Below are positions 1 to 10,007 of a DNA stretch of 64,000 bases, piece after piece. Under the pieces are notes generated by a model. It ran no database searches. It had not been told where the DNA came from and saw only the letters and a program-made list of their open reading frames with translations. Both the position numbers and the translations under genes were made by a program. This DNA comes from Mesorhizobium sp. NFR06. Lineage in GTDB: Bacteria; Pseudomonadota; Alphaproteobacteria; Rhizobiales; Rhizobiaceae. The stretch lies in the NCBI RefSeq assembly GCF_900115245.1, contig NZ_FOVT01000007.1, forward strand, positions 1 through 64,000, read 5' to 3'. The number at the start of each line of letters is the position of its first letter. The first letter of the stretch is position 1.

Positions 1-282
1 CAGGACAGCGCCTTCGTCGCCGCCGATCCGGCGGCGCTGGCCGAGATCCTGTGCCTCCAGGAAGAGCGCGTCGTCGCTCGCGACAACACAGTCGCCTTCG
101 CGCGGCTCAGATTGCAGCTGCCGCAAAGTCCGATCCGACATCACTTCGTCAAAGCCACGGTCAAGATCAGGCAATATCCTGATGGCACGTTCGCAATCTT
201 CCACGGGCCGCGTCGCATTGCGGCATATAGCTCCGATGGCACCCCAATCCAGAACTGCCGTCAAATCGGCAGAGCTGCGTGA
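1..282 (+). CDS. ISNCY-family transposase, C-terminal fragment (cut by window start)
   Basis: The frame is open from base 1 and stops at TGA 280-282, giving the last 93 residues of a longer protein. Motifs LCLQEERVV, the run from LRLQLP through RHHFVKATVKI, and YPDGTFAIFHGPRRIA match what I recall of the C-terminal region of ISNCY-type transposases common in rhizobia. The catalytic domain lies outside the window, so activity cannot be judged. No other IS gene follows. The sequence after the stop carries short tandem repeats that may belong to the element's end. Family assignment is from recalled motifs, not a search. Confidence 0.7.
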   Translation, partial: QDSAFVAADPAALAEILCLQEERVVARDNTVAFARLRLQLPQSPIRHHFVKATVKIRQYPDGTFAIFHGPRRIAAYSSDGTPIQNCRQIGRAA

Positions 283-304
283 ACCGCTTCGACGCAAACT
301 GAAG

Positions 305-349
305 CGGACAAATGATGTGCTACCAAACCGGACAACTTGATTAGCTACC
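305..349. repeat. Imperfect tandem repeat behind the transposase, possible IS end
   Basis: Two copies of about 20 bases follow each other at 305-324 and 329-349; both begin CGGACAA and end GCTACC (period about 24). They lie 22 bases after the transposase stop. Repeated short motifs at a terminus are typical of transposase-binding sites, so this may be the right end of the ISNCY element. The matching left end lies outside the window. Confidence 0.5.
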
Positions 350-397
350 GACAGCGGGGCGCCGGAAAACGCTTCAGCCTGCGGCGATCCGCGCATA

Positions 398-676
398 TCA
401 GCGTTTTATCTTCCCGTTCGGTACCCTCACCCGCCGGAAGATCGCGACGATCTCCTCGCGGCTGCATTCGATCGCGCCGAGCCGCACCGCTCGGTCGCGC
501 TCGAAGCCGGTGATGTCATAGTGCGGCGCCGACGTCTTGGGCGGGCCTTGATAAGAGGAGAGCTTGAGGCCGAGTTCCGCTGCGAAACGATGCAGTTCGT
601 CGGTGTCGTCGGCAAGAAGATGGCACCAGCGGTGGCCGGCCCATCTCCAGATCGCCGCATCGACATAGACCGCCAT
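398..676 (-). CDS. DUF4031 domain-containing protein
   Basis: A 92-residue protein beginning MAVYVDAAIWRW. The VYVD start, the HLLADDTDELHRFAAELG segment and the PPKTSAPHYDI segment are hallmarks of DUF4031, a family of small proteins of unknown function. I chose the ATG at 674-676 because GAGGGG lies just upstream and the family starts at this point; an in-frame ATG 48 bases further upstream exists but adds residues foreign to the family. It stands alone between the IS remnant and eipB. No function can be assigned from sequence. Confidence 0.75.
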   Translation of the reverse strand: MAVYVDAAIWRWAGHRWCHLLADDTDELHRFAAELGLKLSSYQGPPKTSAPHYDITGFERDRAVRLGAIECSREEIVAIFRRVRVPNGKIKR

Positions 677-759
677 CAGCCCCTCTGCATTCCCTGATCC
701 CGACACATGGAGTTCGGGGACCAAGCCTGCAAGCGGGGTTCGTTGCCGTCAAAGCGTTG

Positions 760-1590
760 TTATTTGGAGGCCGGGCAAGGTTTCGTCTGGTCGAACAGCG
801 ACAGGTTCACCAGCTTGCCGGTCATCGAGAAGTCGCCATAGTCCATGACCAGGTCGCGGGTGATGCCGTTTTCGTGCAGCTTGAAGCTGATGCGGTATTC
901 CGGCACCTCCTCGCCGCTTTTGTCGGTATCGTCGAAATAGGCGATATCGACCGGCCAGTATTTGTCCGAGGCGAGCTTGGCCAGCGCCGGCGCTTCCGGA
1001 TCCGTCTTGTCGGACTCCGTCTTTTTGCCGACGATGACGGTGGTGGTCATCACCTTGTTGGCGTCCTCGGAGCCGTCGAACAGATTGGTCTGGTAGAAAT
1101 TCTCGCCCTTTTCGGCCTTACCGATCAGCTCGACCAGATGCTGGGTCGGGAACTGCGTTGCCGCAAGCTCGAGGCTGTTCTTCTCCGGCTTGTCGATATC
1201 GACCTTGAGGCCCTTCGGTTCCCTGGTGGCCGTGCCTTTCACCTCCTTGTCGAGGTTCTGGTCGACGAAGGACTTGGTCACGAAGGAAAAGGTCTTGCCT
1301 TCGGCGTCCTCGAACGTTGTCGTCTGCTGGTCGGTCAACCTGGTGTTGTCGTTGGTGGCGATCTGGGTGACGAAGCGGAACTTGACGGTATAACCTTCGC
1401 AGGCCGAGCCGTTGAACTCATAAACCATGCGCCCGGTTATGCCGGTAATGCCGGAACGGTCGGAAGCCTTGTTGAGCGTCAGGTCGTAGACGGCGCGGTG
1501 CGCCTGCAGCGCGGGCACCGCGAAGGCCGGCGCCATCGGGAACGCCGCCGAGAGGCAGGCGACGGCAAGAAAAAGGCGCGTTGCGCGCAT
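760..1590 (-). CDS. eipB: EipB family periplasmic envelope-integrity protein (DUF1849)
   Basis: A 276-residue exported protein with a clear signal peptide (basic MRATR, hydrophobic core, AFA cleavage site near residue 24). The body matches DUF1849/EipB, a periplasmic beta-spiral protein of Rhizobiales needed for cell-envelope stress resistance in Brucella. Two cysteines, Cys64 in GSACEGY and Cys272 near the C terminus, fit the disulfide that staples the two ends of EipB. The long upstream extension of the frame is rejected because the ATG at 1588-1590 gives a proper signal peptide. It is divergent from ridA. Its precise molecular role is not known. Confidence 0.88.
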   Translation of the reverse strand: MRATRLFLAVACLSAAFPMAPAFAVPALQAHRAVYDLTLNKASDRSGITGITGRMVYEFNGSACEGYTVKFRFVTQIATNDNTRLTDQQTTTFEDAEGKTFSFVTKSFVDQNLDKEVKGTATREPKGLKVDIDKPEKNSLELAATQFPTQHLVELIGKAEKGENFYQTNLFDGSEDANKVMTTTVIVGKKTESDKTDPEAPALAKLASDKYWPVDIAYFDDTDKSGEEVPEYRISFKLHENGITRDLVMDYGDFSMTGKLVNLSLFDQTKPCPASK

Positions 1591-1729
1591 GCGTTGCTCC
1601 GATCGTCGCGGCCGCAAGGCAGGCCGCAGGTAAAGATGGTCCAGCTTAAAAAAAGTCGTGGCGGAAGCGAGGCAAAAATAGCAATTTCGGCCCGGCCAAC
1701 GCGGCGTCTTCCAGCAATAGGGAAAAGCA

Positions 1730-2194
1730 ATGAGCGAAACAATCGAAAAGCGGCTAGGCGATCTTGGCGTCACCATTCCGGCTGCCGCCGCGCCCGCCGC
1801 CAACTACGTGCCCTATTGCCGCACCGGCAACACGCTGTTCACCGCCGGCCAGTTGCCGCTAAAGGACGGCAAGCTGCAGGCAACCGGGCTGCTCGGCCGC
1901 GACATTGACACCGCGGGCGGCAAGGAAGCCGCGAAATTCTGCGCCATCAACATCCTAGCGCAGGCCAGGGCCGCGCTCGGCGATCTCGAAAAGATCCGCC
2001 GGCTGGTCAAGATCACGGTCTTCGTCGCCTCGGCGCCTGATTTCGTCGAGCAGCATCTGGTCGCCAACGGCGCCTCCGACTTCCTGGTCGCCGCTCTCGG
2101 CGAACGCGGCAAGCATGCCCGCTCCGCCGTCGGCACTGCATCGCTGCCGCTCAACGCCGCGGTTGAAATCGAAGCGATCTTCGAAGTCGAGTGA
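1730..2194 (+). CDS. RidA/YjgF family enamine/imine deaminase-like protein
   Basis: A 154-residue protein of the RidA family, which hydrolyses reactive 2-aminoacrylate-type enamines released by PLP enzymes. Visible family features are the N-terminal strand around NTLFTAGQLPL, the central helix AAKFCAINILAQARAALGDL and the strand VKITVFVASAPDF. It is of the longer COG0251 subgroup (about 150 rather than 128 residues), in which substrate is less certain. An AGCA-rich leader precedes the ATG. The stop overlaps the GTG that may start the next gene, so the two are probably co-transcribed. Deaminase activity itself is inferred only from family. Confidence 0.88.
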   Translation: MSETIEKRLGDLGVTIPAAAAPAANYVPYCRTGNTLFTAGQLPLKDGKLQATGLLGRDIDTAGGKEAAKFCAINILAQARAALGDLEKIRRLVKITVFVASAPDFVEQHLVANGASDFLVAALGERGKHARSAVGTASLPLNAAVEIEAIFEVE

Positions 2195-2934
2195 GCGGGC
2201 CTGACATGACCGACCTTTCCTGGCTGATCGCCCGCCCGGTCGCGCATCGCGGCTTTCACGACATGAACAAGACGCGCTGGGAGAACACGCTGTCGGCCTT
2301 CGCCGCGGCGGCCGAGCGCGGCTATGCGATCGAATGCGATGTGCATATCTCGTCCGATGGCGTTCCCGTCATCATCCATGACGGCGAGCTCAAACGCCTG
2401 ACCGGCCATGACGGATTCATCTGGCAACGCACCGCGGCCGAACTGGCGACACTCAGGATCGGCGGCACCAAAGACCATGTGCCGACGCTCAAGGAAGCGC
2501 TCGACCTGATCGACGGCCGCGTGCCGCTGGTGGTCGAGTTGAAAGGCGTCCCCGGTCATGACGCGGGGTTGGTGGCCAGCGTCGGCCGGCTGCTCGCGCG
2601 CTACAAGGGCAAGGTGGCGATCATGTCGTTCGACCACTGGCTGATCCGCGACTTCGCCAAGGATGCGCCGGGCATCCCCGGCGGGCTCACCGCCTATGGC
2701 AGGGACAATCAGTTGATCGAAGCACATTTCGCCATGCTCGCGCATGACCTCGCCTTTGTCTCCTACGCCGCCGGCGATCTGCCGAACCCGTTCGTCAGCT
2801 TCGTGCGCGAAAAGCTCAGGATGCCGGTCATCACCTGGACCGTGCATGACCAGCCGGCGGTCGACCTCACCTTCAAATATGCCGACCAGATGACCTTCGA
2901 GGGGTTCGAGCCCGACCTCGAGAAAGTCGCCTGA
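2191..2934 (+). CDS. Glycerophosphodiester phosphodiesterase family protein
   Basis: A GDPD-type TIM-barrel enzyme of 247 residues (or 242 from the ATG at 2206). The active-site signatures are clear: VAHRGFHD with the catalytic His-Arg, ENTLSAF, ECDVHISSDGVPVIIHD with the Glu/Asp metal ligands and second His, and VVELKG. It should hydrolyse glycerophosphodiesters to glycerol-3-phosphate plus an alcohol. There is no signal peptide, so a cytoplasmic role in lipid turnover is likely. The GTG at 2191 overlaps the ridA stop; the ATG at 2206 is an equally plausible start. Confidence 0.9.
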   Translation: MSGPDMTDLSWLIARPVAHRGFHDMNKTRWENTLSAFAAAAERGYAIECDVHISSDGVPVIIHDGELKRLTGHDGFIWQRTAAELATLRIGGTKDHVPTLKEALDLIDGRVPLVVELKGVPGHDAGLVASVGRLLARYKGKVAIMSFDHWLIRDFAKDAPGIPGGLTAYGRDNQLIEAHFAMLAHDLAFVSYAAGDLPNPFVSFVREKLRMPVITWTVHDQPAVDLTFKYADQMTFEGFEPDLEKVA

Positions 2935-2989
2935 ACGAAGTGCCTGAAACGTGACTTGTAGCGGCTCTGGCGAAGCTTAAATAAGCCCC

Positions 2990-4204
2990 ATGGATCAGGG
3001 TGACGACGACGATGGACGGGTGGTGGGCGCGGACTATGCGGTCCGCGTCGCGACGGGCGTCGGCGCCTTCACCCGTGACGAGTGGAACGGCTTTGCAGGT
3101 ACCACGCGCGGCGATAAAGAAAACGGCTACAACCCGCTCGTTTCATTCGCTTTTCTGAGCGCCCTAGAGGATTCCGGCTGCGCCGTGCGGCGCACCGGCT
3201 GGCAGGGCCATCATCTGCGGCTGGAAACCGCGCAAGGCAGGCTTCTCGGCGCCGTCCCCTGCTACCTCAAATCGCACAGCCAGGGCGAGTATGTCTTCGA
3301 CCATGGCTGGTCGGATGCCTTCGAGCGCGCCGGCGGCCGCTACTACCCCAAACTGCAATGTTCGGTGCCGTTTACTCCAGTCACCGGCCCGCGCCTGCTG
3401 GTCAGCAAAGGTGAGAATGAAGGTGCCGTGAAGGCCGGCCTGGCGGAAGGCCTGAAACTCGTGACCGACAGGCTCGGCGTCTCTTCCGCGCACGTCACCT
3501 TCGCCAACGAGCCCGATGTCGCGACGCTTGAAGCGGCGGGCTTCCTGCATCGCACCGACCAGCAGTTCCATTTCTTCAACGAAGGCTTTTCGAACTATGA
3601 CGATTTTCTCGCCACGCTTGCCTCGCGCAAGCGCAAGGCGATGAAGAAGGAGCGCCGCGAAGCGCTGGCCGACGGCATCAGCATCGACTGGCTGACCGGC
3701 AAGGACATCACCGAACGCGCCTGGGACGATTTCTACGCCTTCTACATGGACACCGGCGGCCGCAAATGGGGCCGGCCCTACCTCAATCGGCAGTTCTTCT
3801 CGCTGATCGGCGAGCGCATGGCCGACGATATCCTTTTGGTGATGGCCAAGCGTAACGGCCGCCACATTGCCGGCGCCATCAACTTCATTGGCTCCGACGC
3901 GCTCTATGGGCGCAATTGGGGCTGCATCGAGGACCACCCTTTCCTGCATTTCGAGGTTTGCTACCATCAGGCGATCGACTTCGCCATCGAACGCAAGCTG
4001 AAGGTGGTGGAGGCCGGCGCGCAAGGCGAGCACAAGCTGGCGCGCGGTTATCAGCCGGTGACCATGCATTCGGCGCACTACATTTCGCACCCAGGCTTGC
4101 GCAATGCCGTTGCCGACTATCTCCGGCGCGAGCGGCGCGAGGTCGAGCGTATGGGCGAATATCTCCAAGAGCACACCCCGTTCCGCAAGGATCTCGAAGA
4201 CTAG
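2990..4204 (+). CDS. GNAT/FemAB-like family protein (DUF482, peptidogalycan biosynthesis-like)
   Basis: A 404-residue protein of the DUF482 family, members of which have tandem acetyltransferase-like folds resembling FemAB. Recognisable features are the early YNPLVSFAFLSALE block, PCYLKSHSQGEYVFDHGW, the PYYPKLQ-like YYPKLQCSVPFTPV run, and the C-terminal GAQGEHKLARGY motif. Substrate is unknown; aminoacyl or acyl transfer to an envelope component is a family-based guess. It has its own start 55 bases after the phosphodiesterase and precedes a HIT gene on the same strand. There is no signal peptide or membrane helix. Confidence 0.82.
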   Translation: MDQGDDDDGRVVGADYAVRVATGVGAFTRDEWNGFAGTTRGDKENGYNPLVSFAFLSALEDSGCAVRRTGWQGHHLRLETAQGRLLGAVPCYLKSHSQGEYVFDHGWSDAFERAGGRYYPKLQCSVPFTPVTGPRLLVSKGENEGAVKAGLAEGLKLVTDRLGVSSAHVTFANEPDVATLEAAGFLHRTDQQFHFFNEGFSNYDDFLATLASRKRKAMKKERREALADGISIDWLTGKDITERAWDDFYAFYMDTGGRKWGRPYLNRQFFSLIGERMADDILLVMAKRNGRHIAGAINFIGSDALYGRNWGCIEDHPFLHFEVCYHQAIDFAIERKLKVVEAGAQGEHKLARGYQPVTMHSAHYISHPGLRNAVADYLRRERREVERMGEYLQEHTPFRKDLED

Positions 4205-4336
4205 CTAGCCGCCGACCGGCACTCCCTCCCGGCACGCCGCTTGGAACCGGAACGATCGACTTCCTATCTTGCCTTGCCCGTCGGCGGGGAGCCGGCTACA
4301 CGGGATGGGCAACCACAACGATCCGGAGTGCCCGCC

Positions 4337-4774
4337 ATGGTCGAAGCCGCCTATGATCCCGGCAACATCTTCGCGAAAATCCTGCGCGGCGAGATCCCGT
4401 CGTATCGTGTGTATGAGGATGACGCCGTCGTCGCCTTCATGGACGTCATGCCGCAGGGAACCGGCCATACGCTGGTGGTGCCGAAGGCGCCGTCACGCAA
4501 TATTCTCGATGCCGATCCGGCAACGTTCGAGCCGCTGTTCGCGGTCGTGCAGAAGGTGGCTGTGGCGGTAAAGAAAGCCTTCGATGCTGACGGCGTCACC
4601 CTCATGCAGTTCAACGAGCCGGCTTCGGGGCAGACCGTTTTTCACCTGCATGTCCACGTCATCCCGCGCTTCGAGGGCGTGCCGCTAAAGCCGCACAGCG
4701 GACAGATGGAGAAGCCTGAAGTGCTGGCGCAAAACGCGGACAAGATCCGCGCCACCCTCTCGATGAAGTTTTAA
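4337..4774 (+). CDS. HIT family nucleotide hydrolase/transferase
   Basis: A 145-residue HIT-superfamily protein. The histidine triad HLHVHVIP is at residues 103-109 (His103, His105, His107), and the N-terminal IFAKILRGEIPSYRVYEDD and FMDVMPQGTGHTLVVPK blocks are typical of Hint/HinT proteins, which hydrolyse purine nucleoside phosphoramidates. I chose the ATG at 4337 because it follows CGGAGTG and gives the normal family length; an earlier in-frame start at 4241 would add a non-homologous leader. The biological substrate is not deducible. Confidence 0.9.
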   Translation: MVEAAYDPGNIFAKILRGEIPSYRVYEDDAVVAFMDVMPQGTGHTLVVPKAPSRNILDADPATFEPLFAVVQKVAVAVKKAFDADGVTLMQFNEPASGQTVFHLHVHVIPRFEGVPLKPHSGQMEKPEVLAQNADKIRATLSMKF

Positions 4775-4786
4775 GGCTTTGTAAAC

Positions 4787-4804
4787 TGCGGAACCGTCTC
4801 CGCA
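4787..4804 (+). terminator. Possible weak terminator after the HIT gene
   Basis: A six-base stem TGCGGA/TCCGCA with a six-base loop lies 13 bases after the HIT stop and is followed by TCTTT and, further on, by TTTTTTAA. The stem is short, so termination is only possible. Confidence 0.3.
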
Positions 4805-4868
4805 TCTTTGCGGCCTATTTTTTAATAGCTTTGTAAGTCCTCGCGGGGCATTTTCCTGCCGCGAGGGC

Positions 4869-6017
4869 ATGGGGATGCAAAATACTTTCGGGTCGCTAGA
4901 CACGCACACTGGCACTGATTTCGGCGGCAGTTTGTCGGGACTTCTTGTCGAATCATTTTTTCGGCACCGGACCATTCATGCCGTTGCGCTATTTACCCTC
5001 GGATTGGCCTTTGTGGTTGGCACCCGGGTCAGAAATCTGCCGGATTTCGCATTGCTCGGCGAATACGGCTTCTACTTGGGGGCGTATTTCTGGATCGCGG
5101 GATGTGCATACGCAACCTACCGGCTGCTCTGGTTGGCATTTGTCGAGCGCGCCACATCCCCGCTCCGCCTTCTTCTGGGTTCGCTGTACCAGTTGCTTGC
5201 CGATCGAAGGCGCATTGCCAATGGCTTGAACGGCCTTGCCGCGATCATGGCATTTGCATCTGGCTTTGCAGTGTTGAAAGGAGCGATCGCGGTGCTGGCG
5301 CCCTTCTCGTGGGACCAGACCCTCGCGCAATCATCCGTCGAGTTGCATTTCGGTCGCGCTGCCTTTCAATGGCTTTGGTGGATCGTTGAAAGTCCGCTGG
5401 CCATCTATCTTCTCAATCTCTGTTACAATCTTTGGTTTGCGGTGCTGCTCGCCCTGGTTTTTTCAAGCATCGCCGCGGCTCGCGATTCCCTATTGCGCCA
5501 TCAGTTTCTACTCAGCTTTATGCTGGTCTGGCTGATCGGCGGCTTCGTGATTGCTTTGGCGTTCTCGTCCGCGGGCCCCTGCTATTATGGGAGGCTCGGC
5601 CTCGGTGACCTCTTCCAACCGTTGATGGACGCACTTCAGTCGGCAAATCGCCAATATCCGATCTGGGCCCTGTCCGTGCAGGAGAGCTTGTGGAGCGGCC
5701 AAATGGGCTCGACCTCGGGCCGCATGGGGATATCTGCATTTCCTTCCATTCACGTCGCGTCGTCCGTCCTGTTTGCCCTCTACGTGACAAGGCTGTCCAC
5801 TAGCCTCGGCATCGTAATGTGGGCGTTCGCAGCGATCATCATGGTAGGCTCCGTGCTGCTTGGCTGGCACTACGCTCTGGACGGCTATGCCGGCGCGCTG
5901 ATCTCGATCACCATCTGGAAAATCACAGGCGCGGTCCTGTCTCGGACGACGGATGCGTGGTTTCTCGCGGGCGCGGGCTCCTTGCCGTGCACGCAAGCAT
6001 CCTTGCCTGTCCGATAG
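4869..6017 (+). CDS. PAP2 superfamily membrane phosphatase/phosphotransferase
   Basis: A 382-residue polytopic membrane protein with about six or more hydrophobic segments. Near the C-terminal half it has the three PAP2 phosphatase motifs in degenerate form: SSAGPCYYGRLG, AFPSIHVASS and GWHYALDGYAG, in which Ser-Ile-His and His-Tyr-x-x-Asp carry the expected catalytic residues. The arrangement resembles the PAP2_3/inositolphosphotransferase (Aur1-like) group, so the substrate may be a lipid phosphate or sphingolipid-type head group. Base composition is visibly less GC-rich than its neighbours, and a decayed gene lies immediately downstream, which suggests acquisition. ATG 4869 is used; an AGGGC lies a few bases upstream. 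Confidence 0.8.
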   Translation: MGMQNTFGSLDTHTGTDFGGSLSGLLVESFFRHRTIHAVALFTLGLAFVVGTRVRNLPDFALLGEYGFYLGAYFWIAGCAYATYRLLWLAFVERATSPLRLLLGSLYQLLADRRRIANGLNGLAAIMAFASGFAVLKGAIAVLAPFSWDQTLAQSSVELHFGRAAFQWLWWIVESPLAIYLLNLCYNLWFAVLLALVFSSIAAARDSLLRHQFLLSFMLVWLIGGFVIALAFSSAGPCYYGRLGLGDLFQPLMDALQSANRQYPIWALSVQESLWSGQMGSTSGRMGISAFPSIHVASSVLFALYVTRLSTSLGIVMWAFAAIIMVGSVLLGWHYALDGYAGALISITIWKITGAVLSRTTDAWFLAGAGSLPCTQASLPVR

Positions 6018-6034
6018 GAAATCTCGCTCCGGCC

Positions 6035-6269
6035 TCACCTGCGGCACGCGTCCGAACGCGCCCTCCCTGGGGAAGTCGCTCTCATCGCCGCGCACTGCTC
6101 CGGGCTGGGGAGCGACGTGTCGACTTCCAGATCGTAAACGTCCGGCCGAAGCAATGCCATGGCACACACCTGCAAAGGCACGGGATCGCCAGGGAGCCGG
6201 TGACGTAACCCCTACCCGCCTCGGCACGCCGTTGAGGATGATGGCCTGGCATGGCCACCCATTGTTCAT
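6035..6269 (-). pseudogene. Remnant of a chloramphenicol phosphotransferase (CPT)-like kinase gene
   Basis: Reading leftward from ATG 6267-6269 the frame gives AIILNGVPR, the opening of a CPT-family P-loop, but the GKS/T part is missing. In another frame further on it gives RPDVYDLEVDTS and SPEQCAA, which resemble the C-terminal end of the same family, ending at the TGA in 6035-6037. The middle (about 120 residues) is absent and the two ends are out of frame, so this looks like an internally deleted pseudogene. The assignment is from recalled family motifs. It is wedged between the PAP2 gene and clpA. Confidence 0.5.
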
Positions 6270-6272
6270 ATG

Positions 6273-6300
6273 AAAAAAGCCCCGTTTCCGGGGCTTTTTC
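6273..6300 (-). terminator. Rho-independent terminator after clpA (probably bidirectional)
   Basis: The perfect stem AGCCCC/GGGGCT with a GTTTCC loop is flanked by A6 on the left and T5 on the right. It lies 14 bases after the clpA stop, and the flanking runs would make it work on either strand. Confidence 0.85.
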
Positions 6301-6313
6301 GAGTAAGTGCCGA

Positions 6314-8779
<2,466 letters not shown>

Positions 8780-8785
8780 GTTACC

Positions 8786-9112
8786 TCACTTCTTCTCCAT
8801 CACGCATTGCAGCGGATGCTGATTCTGTCGGGCGAAATCCATGACCTGGGACACTTTGGTCTCGGCCACCTCGAATGTGTAGACCCCGCACTCGCCCACT
8901 CCATGATTGTGAACATGAAGCATGATGCGTGTGGCGGCTTCGCGGTCCTTTTGGAAAAAACGCTCCAGGACGTGAACGACGAACTCCATGGGGGTGTAGT
9001 CGTCGTTCAGAATGAGGACCCGGTAGAGGCTGGGCTTCTTGGTCTTGGTTTTGGTGCGCGTGATGACGGCAGTGCCGCGACCGGGATCGTTGCGGTTGCC
9101 GTCACTTTGCAT
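8786..9112 (-). CDS. clpS: ATP-dependent Clp protease adaptor ClpS
   Basis: ClpS delivers N-degron substrates to ClpA. The conserved core [25 protein letters not shown] and the [21 protein letters not shown] region are present, including the residues that form the N-end-residue pocket. From the ATG at 9110-9112 the protein is 108 residues, starting [13 protein letters not shown]; a longer start at 9190 would add 26 residues that do not resemble the family core, though it cannot be excluded. It is followed by clpA after 6 bases, so the two form an operon. Confidence 0.95.
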   Translation of the reverse strand: MQSDGNRNDPGRGTAVITRTKTKTKKPSLYRVLILNDDYTPMEFVVHVLERFFQKDREAATRIMLHVHNHGVGECGVYTFEVAETKVSQVMDFARQNQHPLQCVMEKK

Positions 9113-9313
9113 TCGCACCGCGCCTGCCGCGGCAGTCAAACCGATCGTCACGTAGTCCAGCCTTTTCGATTCCTCATGCGAGTTCAACATGTAGGTTCTC
9201 GATGAACGATTTTAAGCCCTTCTGTTTAGCTGACAATATGGCTAGGTGGGCAAACCTCAGCGAAATTCTCAATCGTGAATGCGGTAATTCGCATCGGGTT
9301 GCGATCGGGCATG

Positions 9314-9349
9314 AAAAAACCCGGCCGCGTTTCCGCGACCGGGTCCTTT
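9314..9349 (-). terminator. Terminator downstream of the phasin gene
   Basis: An ACCCGG-CGCG stem pairs with CGCG-CCGGGT around a short TTTC loop, and A6 on the plus strand gives a U-run on the minus-strand transcript. It lies 40 bases after the phasin stop and also separates it from clpS. Confidence 0.75.
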
Positions 9350-9389
9350 CCACAGGCCGGCTGGCCGTGTCGGCTTTGATCGGACGAAA

Positions 9390-9719
9390 TTACTTCGCCT
9401 TGGCAACCACCGATTCGAACGGCTTGTAAGCTTCCTTGGCGAGCTCGGCATAAAGATTGCCGATCTTGCTGGCCTCGGCCACGAAGCTCTCGTAGCTCTG
9501 CTTGGCGTAATCGGTCTGAATCTCGACGGCCTTCTCGATCGACTTGGCCGCGAACAGCTTCTCGACGACGGCGCTGCCTGCCTCGAAGCTCTTCTTGGTG
9601 TATTCGCCGGCTTCGGTAGCGATCGCCTGCGCGCCCTTGGTGAGCGAGGCAAGGCTCTTCAGCCCGGTGTCGGCAAATTCCTTGCCGTATTTCGTCAGGT
9701 CCTCATAGGTCTGGGTCAT
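9390..9719 (-). CDS. Phasin family protein (PHB granule-associated)
   Basis: A 109-residue, helical, Ala/Lys/Glu-rich protein from the ATG at 9717-9719, which follows the strong ribosome site AAGGGAAG. The pattern ALTKGAQAIATEAGEYTKKSFE-like heptads and KAVEIQTDYAKQSYESFVAEA is typical of phasin_2 proteins that coat polyhydroxybutyrate granules. Upstream lie two TTGTGC-type palindromes that probably bind a PHB-responsive repressor. A terminator follows. A start 54 bases upstream is possible but has no family similarity. Confidence 0.9.
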   Translation of the reverse strand: MTQTYEDLTKYGKEFADTGLKSLASLTKGAQAIATEAGEYTKKSFEAGSAVVEKLFAAKSIEKAVEIQTDYAKQSYESFVAEASKIGNLYAELAKEAYKPFESVVAKAK

Positions 9720-9765
9720 TTCATACTTCCCTTTGGTTGAAACGCCCTTTTTGCCCCGGGCGCCC

Positions 9766-9802
9766 TTGTGCAATGCACCTCAATATATTGTGCAACGCAC
9801 AA
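9766..9802 (-). promoter_or_regulatory. Two palindromic operators upstream of the phasin gene (candidate PhaR/AniA sites)
   Basis: The perfect palindrome TTGTGC-AAC-GCACAA occupies 9788-9802, and a near copy TTGTGCAATGCAC occupies 9766-9778, exactly 22 bases (two helical turns) away. They lie 47-83 bases upstream of the phasin start. PhaR repressors control phasin genes through TGC/GCA dyads; that this is the regulator is inferred. Confidence 0.6.
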
Positions 9803-10007
9803 AAGTCAAGAATCCCTTGGCCTGCCGGGGCTTCAGCGCCGGCGGCCGGTAAAATTCGATTAAAGAGAAGCTCGATTTGCCGAAAAATGGTGAACGCGGC
9901 GGTTACCATAAACGGATTGGTAACGCTGAGCGCGATAGCTTGGCCGGAAGCGAGGCAGGCACTCCCTTAGCCGCCTCCGGGGCAACGAAAATTCAAGGTA
10001 AGTAACG

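Noticed and set aside
757..1908. 383-codon plus-strand frame opposite eipB
   Set aside because: Shadow of eipB continuing across its promoter into ridA; no ribosome site or similarity.
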